Shown: positions 60,199 through 64,000 of the stretch, piece after piece | Numbering within the stretch: position 1 is the first letter of the stretch | How the letters are laid out: every line of letters begins with the position of its first letter | Origin: Planctomycetota bacterium | GTDB taxonomy: Bacteria > Planctomycetota > UBA1135 > GCA-002686595 | DNA: 64,000 nucleotides | Reading direction: 5' to 3' | NCBI GenBank assembly: GCA_016709875.1 | Contig: JADJLZ010000001.1 | Location: 620,001-684,000 of the forward strand | The notes under the pieces: generated by a model | Database searches by the model: none | The model's input: only the letters and a program-made list of their open reading frames with translations | What the model was told of the DNA's origin: nothing | Translations under genes and position numbers: made by a program

Positions 60199-63100
60199 AT
60201 GCGCACGCGGCCTCGCCGACCTTCACGGCGCCCGAGGGCCTCGCGAACACCTCGCGAGCTTCCAGCTCGCCGTCGGACGGCACGAACACGTCCGTCGACA
60301 CGGTCACGATCACCGTCAACGCCGACAACGACGCGCCCACGGCGGAAGCCGGTCCCGCGCAGTTCGTCGACGAGAACGACGTGGTCACGCTCGCGGCCAT
60401 CGGGCGTCGATCCCGAAGGGCAATCGCTGACCTACACCTGGACGCAGCGAGTGGGCCGACCGTCGTGCTCGACGATGCGCACGCCGGTCGCCGACCTTCA
60501 CCGCGCCCGAAGGCCTCGCCAACACCACGATCAGCTTCCAGCTCGCGGTCACCGACGGCACGAACGTCAGGTCGACACCGTCACGATCGACGTCAACCGG
60601 GACAACGACGCGCCGACGGCCGAGGCAGGCCCGCACATCCGTCGACGAGAACGACGTCGTCACGTTGGCCCGGCAGGCGTCGATCCCGAAGGCCAAGCGC
60701 TCACCTACACCTGGACGCAGACCAGCGGCCCGACGGTCGTGCTCGACGATGCGCACGCGGTTCGCCGACGTTCACCGCGCCCGAAGGCCTCACGAACACC
60801 GCGCTCGTCTTCCAGCTCGCCGTTTCCGACGGCACGAACACCACCGTCGACACGGTCACGATCGACGTCAACCCGGACAACGACGCGCCAACGGCGAGCG
60901 CGGCCCGCACAATCCGTCAACGAGAACGACGTCGTCACGTTGGCCGGATCGGGCGTCGACCCCGAAGGTCAATCGTTGACGTACACCTGGACGCAGACCA
61001 GCGGGCCGACGGTCGTGCTCGACGATGCGCACGCGGCTTCGCCGACCTTCACCGCACCCGAAGGCCTCACGAACACCACGCTCGTCTTCCAGCTCGCCGT
61101 TTCCGACGGCACGAACGTCAGCTACGACACGGTCACGATCGACGTCAACCGCGACAACGATGCGCCGACGGCGGAGGCGGGCCCCGCACAATCCGTCGAC
61201 GAGAATGACGTCGTCACGCTGGCTGGATCGGGCGTCGACCCCGAAGGTCAATCGTTGACGTATACCTGGACGCAGACCAGCGGACCGACGGTCGTGCTCG
61301 ACGATGCGCACGCGGGTTCGCCGACATTTACGGCGCCCGAGGGACTCACGAACACCACGCTGACCTTCCAGCTCGCCGTTTCCGACGGCACGAACGTCAG
61401 CTACGACACGGTCACGATCGACGTCAACCGGGACAACGACGCGCCGACGGCGGAGGCAGGCCCCGCACAATCCGTCGACGAGAATGACGTCGTCACGCTG
61501 GCTGGATCCGGTGTCGACCCCGAAGGTCAATCGTTGACGTACACCTGGACGCAGACCAGCGGGCCGACGGTCGTGCTCGACGATGCGCACGCGGGTTCGC
61601 CGACGTTTACCGCACCCGAGGGACTCACGAACACCACGCTGACCTTCCAGCTCGCGGTTTCCGACGGCACGAACGTCAGCTACGACACGGTCACGATCGA
61701 CGTCAACCGCGACAACGATGCGCCCACGGCCGAAGCTGGCCCCGCGCAATCCGTCGACGAGAATGACGTCGTCACGCTGGCTGGATCCGGTGTCGACCTC
61801 GAAGGTCAATCGTTGACGTACACCTGGACGCAGACCAGCGGGCCGACGGTCGTGCTCGACGATGCGCACGCGGGATCGCCGACGTTCACGGCGCCCGAGG
61901 GCCTCACGAACACCTCGCTGAGCTTCCAGCTCGCGGTCTCGGACGGGACCAACGTCAGCTACGACACGGTCACGATCGACGTCAACCGGGACAACGACGC
62001 GCCAACGGCCGAGGCGGGTCCCGCGCTTTCTGTCGGCGAAGACGACGTCGTCACTCTCGTGGGCTCTGGCGTCGACCCCGAAGGTCAATCGCTGACGTAT
62101 ACCTGGACGCAGACGAGTGGACCGACGGTCGTGCTCGACGATGCCCACGCCTCTTCGCCCAGTTTCGCGGCGCCCGCGGTGAGCGCAGACGCGGTCCTCA
62201 CTTTCCAGCTCGCCGTCTCGGACGGCACGAGCACGAGCTTCGACACGGTCAGCGTCGCAGTGCACGACGTCGAGCATCCGCCGGTCGTCGACGCGGGCGG
62301 AGTGCAGACGGTCGACGAGAATTCCGTGGTCGCGCTCGAGGCCTCGGCGACCAGCCCCGACGGCAACGCACTCAGCTTCACCTGGACGCAAATCTCCGGT
62401 CCGGCGGTCGAACTCTCGGATGCGCACTCTGCGACGCCGAGCTTCACGACGCCGGAGCTCGTCTCGAACACGACGCTCGTGTTCCAGCTCAGCGTCAGCG
62501 ACGGAACGAGCACGAGCGTCGATACGGTCGAGATCCTCGTGCACGCCAACGACGATGCGCCGACGGCGGAGGCCGGCCCCGACCAGGAAGTGCAGGCCGG
62601 CGAGCGCACGACGATCGAGGGCTCCTCGAGCGATGCCGAGGGCGCGCAGCTGCAGTATGCCTGGCAGCAAGTGGGCGGCCCGGCGATCGAGATTGCGGAT
62701 CCCCACAGTGCAAACCTGAGCTTCGTCGCTCCGAGCGTGGCGCAGCCGACCGAACTCGTCTTCGAGTTCGCCGTGAGCGACGGGACGACGACCTCGATCG
62801 ACACGGTGCGCGTCGTCGTCGGGCCCGCCAGCGCGGCCCTCGAGGCGGGCTCCGCGGCGCCTGGGGTAACGGCGGGCAACTCGCCCGCGGCTGCGCAGGT
62901 CATCGCACAGGACGTCGCCGCGCCAGCCGGAGCGGACGAAATGCTGCCGGAGTTCGGCTCGGACGATCTGGCCGTGCTGGCGCCGCAGGTCGAAGGTCTC
63001 AGCGTCGAACTGGATCTCTCCCATGCGTCGCTCGACCAGGTCGAACCCGCGCTGCCAACCGCGGCGCACTTCGATCCTTCCCGGCTGCGCTTCGAGGACA

Positions 63101-63441
63101 TGCAGGTGGAACGCCTTGTGCTCGACCCGCTCGAGCCTGTGGCGCCGTTGCCTTCGCAGAGCGCCTTCACCGAGCTCCAGCAGCGCGGCACGAGCTTCGA
63201 GAACACTTTCGAGCGTGTCGGCGGCGCAGACGATCTGCGCGCCGGCGAGCACACGCGCGCGGCCAGCACACCTGGGCTGCGTTCCGAGCAGCCCGACACC
63301 GCGCCCGAGTTCGCGCAGAGCGGCCTGCTCGCGGGCCTGTACGGGCTGCTGCGGAGCGCCGCAGGAACGCTCGGCTGGCCGACGGCGGAAAAACCTTCCG
63401 AGCTCCCGACGGAGTCGTCCAAAGACGAGCGGAAGAGCTAA
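60199..63441 (+). CDS. C-terminal part of giant surface protein: last PKD repeats and unique tail
   Basis: From about 60925 the frame is clean: four nearly identical repeats, then three diverged ones (HPPVVDAGGVQTVDENSVV; DDAPTAEAGPDQEVQAGER), then a tail of about 200 residues without repeats. The tail is Ala/Glu-rich (LEPVAPLPSQSAFTELQQ, RSAAGTLGWPTAEKPSELP) and has no known sorting motif that I recognise. The first 240 codons of this frame are mixed with out-of-frame Arg-rich stretches. Confidence 0.7.
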   Translation: MRTRPRRPSRRPRASRTPRELPARRRTARTRPSTRSRSPSTPTTTRPRRKPVPRSSSTRTTWSRSRPSGVDPEGQSLTYTWTQRVGRPSCSTMRTPVADLHRARRPRQHHDQLPARGHRRHERQVDTVTIDVNRDNDAPTAEAGPHIRRRERRRHVGPAGVDPEGQALTYTWTQTSGPTVVLDDAHAVRRRSPRPKASRTPRSSSSSPFPTARTPPSTRSRSTSTRTTTRQRRARPAQSVNENDVVTLAGSGVDPEGQSLTYTWTQTSGPTVVLDDAHAASPTFTAPEGLTNTTLVFQLAVSDGTNVSYDTVTIDVNRDNDAPTAEAGPAQSVDENDVVTLAGSGVDPEGQSLTYTWTQTSGPTVVLDDAHAGSPTFTAPEGLTNTTLTFQLAVSDGTNVSYDTVTIDVNRDNDAPTAEAGPAQSVDENDVVTLAGSGVDPEGQSLTYTWTQTSGPTVVLDDAHAGSPTFTAPEGLTNTTLTFQLAVSDGTNVSYDTVTIDVNRDNDAPTAEAGPAQSVDENDVVTLAGSGVDLEGQSLTYTWTQTSGPTVVLDDAHAGSPTFTAPEGLTNTSLSFQLAVSDGTNVSYDTVTIDVNRDNDAPTAEAGPALSVGEDDVVTLVGSGVDPEGQSLTYTWTQTSGPTVVLDDAHASSPSFAAPAVSADAVLTFQLAVSDGTSTSFDTVSVAVHDVEHPPVVDAGGVQTVDENSVVALEASATSPDGNALSFTWTQISGPAVELSDAHSATPSFTTPELVSNTTLVFQLSVSDGTSTSVDTVEILVHANDDAPTAEAGPDQEVQAGERTTIEGSSSDAEGAQLQYAWQQVGGPAIEIADPHSANLSFVAPSVAQPTELVFEFAVSDGTTTSIDTVRVVVGPASAALEAGSAAPGVTAGNSPAAAQVIAQDVAAPAGADEMLPEFGSDDLAVLAPQVEGLSVELDLSHASLDQVEPALPTAAHFDPSRLRFEDMQVERLVLDPLEPVAPLPSQSAFTELQQRGTSFENTFERVGGADDLRAGEHTRAASTPGLRSEQPDTAPEFAQSGLLAGLYGLLRSAAGTLGWPTAEKPSELPTESSKDERKS

Positions 63442-63528
63442 TCCGCGCGCGCCGCGGATGACGATGCGGGTCCGTACCCCGCATCCCTCCTCCCCGAGCG
63501 GACGGTCCTTTCGTCCGCACAGTTCCCC

Positions 63529-63954
63529 ATGTTCGACAACGACCTGACCCAGGACGGTCTGCGCCAGGATCTCGACCCCGAGCTCCTCGGCAGCCTCGAG
63601 CGCCAGAAGTCCGACGAGATCGCCAAGGCGCGCACGCACACGCGCGTCGAGGCCAAGTTCAAGGTCGTGGTGCGTCCAGGCAACGCGAGCGAGGCGCTGC
63701 GCTTCAAGCTCCAGGGCCTCACCGCCGACCTCTCACGCGGCGGCTGCCGACTGATCCTCCCCATGCCCGTCGCGGTCGGCGACGTGTTCCGCATCGAGTT
63801 CGAAGCGGGCGAACAGCGCATCCCGTTGACATTCGCGCGCTGCCTGCGCTGCCGGCTCGTGCGCGAGGACGCCTTCGAGGCGGGTTTCAGCTTCTTCGCC
63901 CCCATCGAGCTGCCCGCGCGCCTCTCGCAAGGCCCGAGCGACCTGCTCGGCTGA
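63529..63954 (+). CDS. PilZ-domain protein
   Basis: The 141-residue protein has one PilZ domain: RTHTRVEAKFKV (about 36-47) and ADLSRGGCRLILP (about 65-77), the Arg box and D-x-S-x-x-G box. The Arg box is R-x-x-x-R as needed for cyclic-di-GMP. It follows the giant surface-protein gene by 87 bases and may link c-di-GMP to surface display, which is inference. Confidence 0.83.
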   Translation: MFDNDLTQDGLRQDLDPELLGSLERQKSDEIAKARTHTRVEAKFKVVVRPGNASEALRFKLQGLTADLSRGGCRLILPMPVAVGDVFRIEFEAGEQRIPLTFARCLRCRLVREDAFEAGFSFFAPIELPARLSQGPSDLLG

Positions 63955-63963
63955 TCGCACCGC

Positions 63964-64000
63964 ATGAGCGCCGCCACGACCCAGCACGTGCAGGAGACTC
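63964..64000 (+). CDS. Start of a further gene, cut by the window end
   Basis: An ATG nine bases after the PilZ stop opens a frame (MSAATTQHVQET) to the window end. The close spacing suggests the operon continues. Nothing can be said about its function. Confidence 0.4.
   Translation, partial: MSAATTQHVQET

Larger units (their letters stand above)
55621..62826 (+). repeat. About 26 tandem PKD-like repeats of about 279 bases
   Basis: The unit start GAC-AA(C/T)-GA(C/T)-GC recurs close to every 279 bases, at about 55902, 56439, 56718, 56997, 57276 and 57555, then irregularly to about 60880, and regularly again at 61154, 61433, 61712 and 61991. Where spacing departs from 279 (for example between 58950 and 59217) bases are missing. 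Neighbouring units at 61000-62000 are almost identical in DNA, which points to recent duplication or gene conversion. Confidence 0.85.
54165..63441 (+). pseudogene. Giant RTX/PKD-repeat surface protein gene, frame broken within the repeats
   Basis: The ordered parts suggest one gene of about 9.3 kb (about 3,090 residues): a LEPR-XLL-like N-terminus, RTX calcium-binding repeats, about 26 PKD-like repeats and a unique C-terminal tail. The frame is intact to about 56145 and from about 60925 to the stop, but between them single-base insertions and deletions move the coding frame many times. The start is in frame 3 and the stop in frame 1. The breaks are all inside near-identical repeats, often at the same two sites per repeat. 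Assembly or polishing error is my first explanation; a decayed gene is the alternative. The intact stretches are listed separately. Confidence 0.7.

Noticed and set aside
55621..62826. The 279-base tandem array as a CRISPR or satellite DNA
   Set aside because: The units are coding (93 residues each with the PKD core), have no unique spacers, and no cas genes are present.
60868..63639. A 923-codon repetitive frame on the minus strand
   Set aside because: It mirrors the PKD repeats in antisense (repeated DRDRVVADV); the plus-strand frame gives a recognised repeat fold and a sensible gene order.

Overview
The window is very GC-rich bacterial chromosomal DNA, densely packed, with many 1-4 nt gene overlaps and frequent GTG/TTG starts. 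Several features point to a planctomycete, probably of the Saltatorellus/Poly30-like branch. There are secreted proteins ending in a Cys-Pro-Cys-Gly ... YRDP ... FN-T-D module, a giant surface protein with a LEPR-XLL-like N-terminus, a polymorphic beta-helix protein with a choice-of-anchor-Q-like end, and an ECF sigma factor. This placement is inference from protein style; the window holds no rRNA. I see no phage, transposase, integrase or CRISPR array.

Layout. 1-13.3 kb: the end of a secreted beta-helix protein, a PrsW protease, an M28 peptidase, a minus-strand run (FKBP isomerase, RRM protein, zinc-ribbon protein, BrkB-type membrane protein), a divergent zinc-ribbon/SPFH pair resembling B. 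subtilis YdjG/YdjI, an ATG22-type MFS transporter and a prolyl oligopeptidase. 13.3-26.2 kb: a PilB/GspE ATPase coupled to a receiver-domain protein, then glycan-type genes (polyprenol-phosphate mannosyltransferase-like, two GT-C-type membrane proteins, a methyltransferase, a COG4671 glycosyltransferase, a sulfatase-like hydrolase) and a PQQ-type sugar dehydrogenase. 26.2-36.5 kb: an abundant-looking secreted protein, then an alpha-glucan uptake and hydrolysis locus (ABC ATPase, MalG-type permease, a fused binding protein plus MalF-type permease, a debranching-type glycosidase, GH31). 36.5-43.7 kb: NAD(P)HX epimerase followed by a thioredoxin-like protein whose active site contains an in-frame TGA, a FecCD permease, an AftB-like membrane glycosyltransferase, a phosphodiesterase, a palindrome-rich intergenic block and an ECF sigma factor. 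43.7-53.2 kb: another secreted module protein, tRNA-Arg, Fe-type superoxide dismutase, a short RNase R/II, a double PilZ protein, LeuRS and tRNA-Ala. 53.3-64 kb: a membrane-fusion protein, an approximately 9.3-kb RTX plus PKD-repeat surface-protein gene, and a PilZ protein.

The most notable observation is the TlpA/thioredoxin-like gene at 36922-37911 (minus). An in-frame TGA lies exactly where the first Cys of the CxxC site is expected, giving U-P-N-C, and it is followed by a hairpin fitting a bacterial SECIS. A standard gene caller would start downstream of the TGA and lose the active site. Also notable are the binding-protein/permease fusion in the sugar importer, the giant repeat protein whose reading frame is broken only inside its near-identical repeats, and a C-terminal module shared by three secreted proteins.
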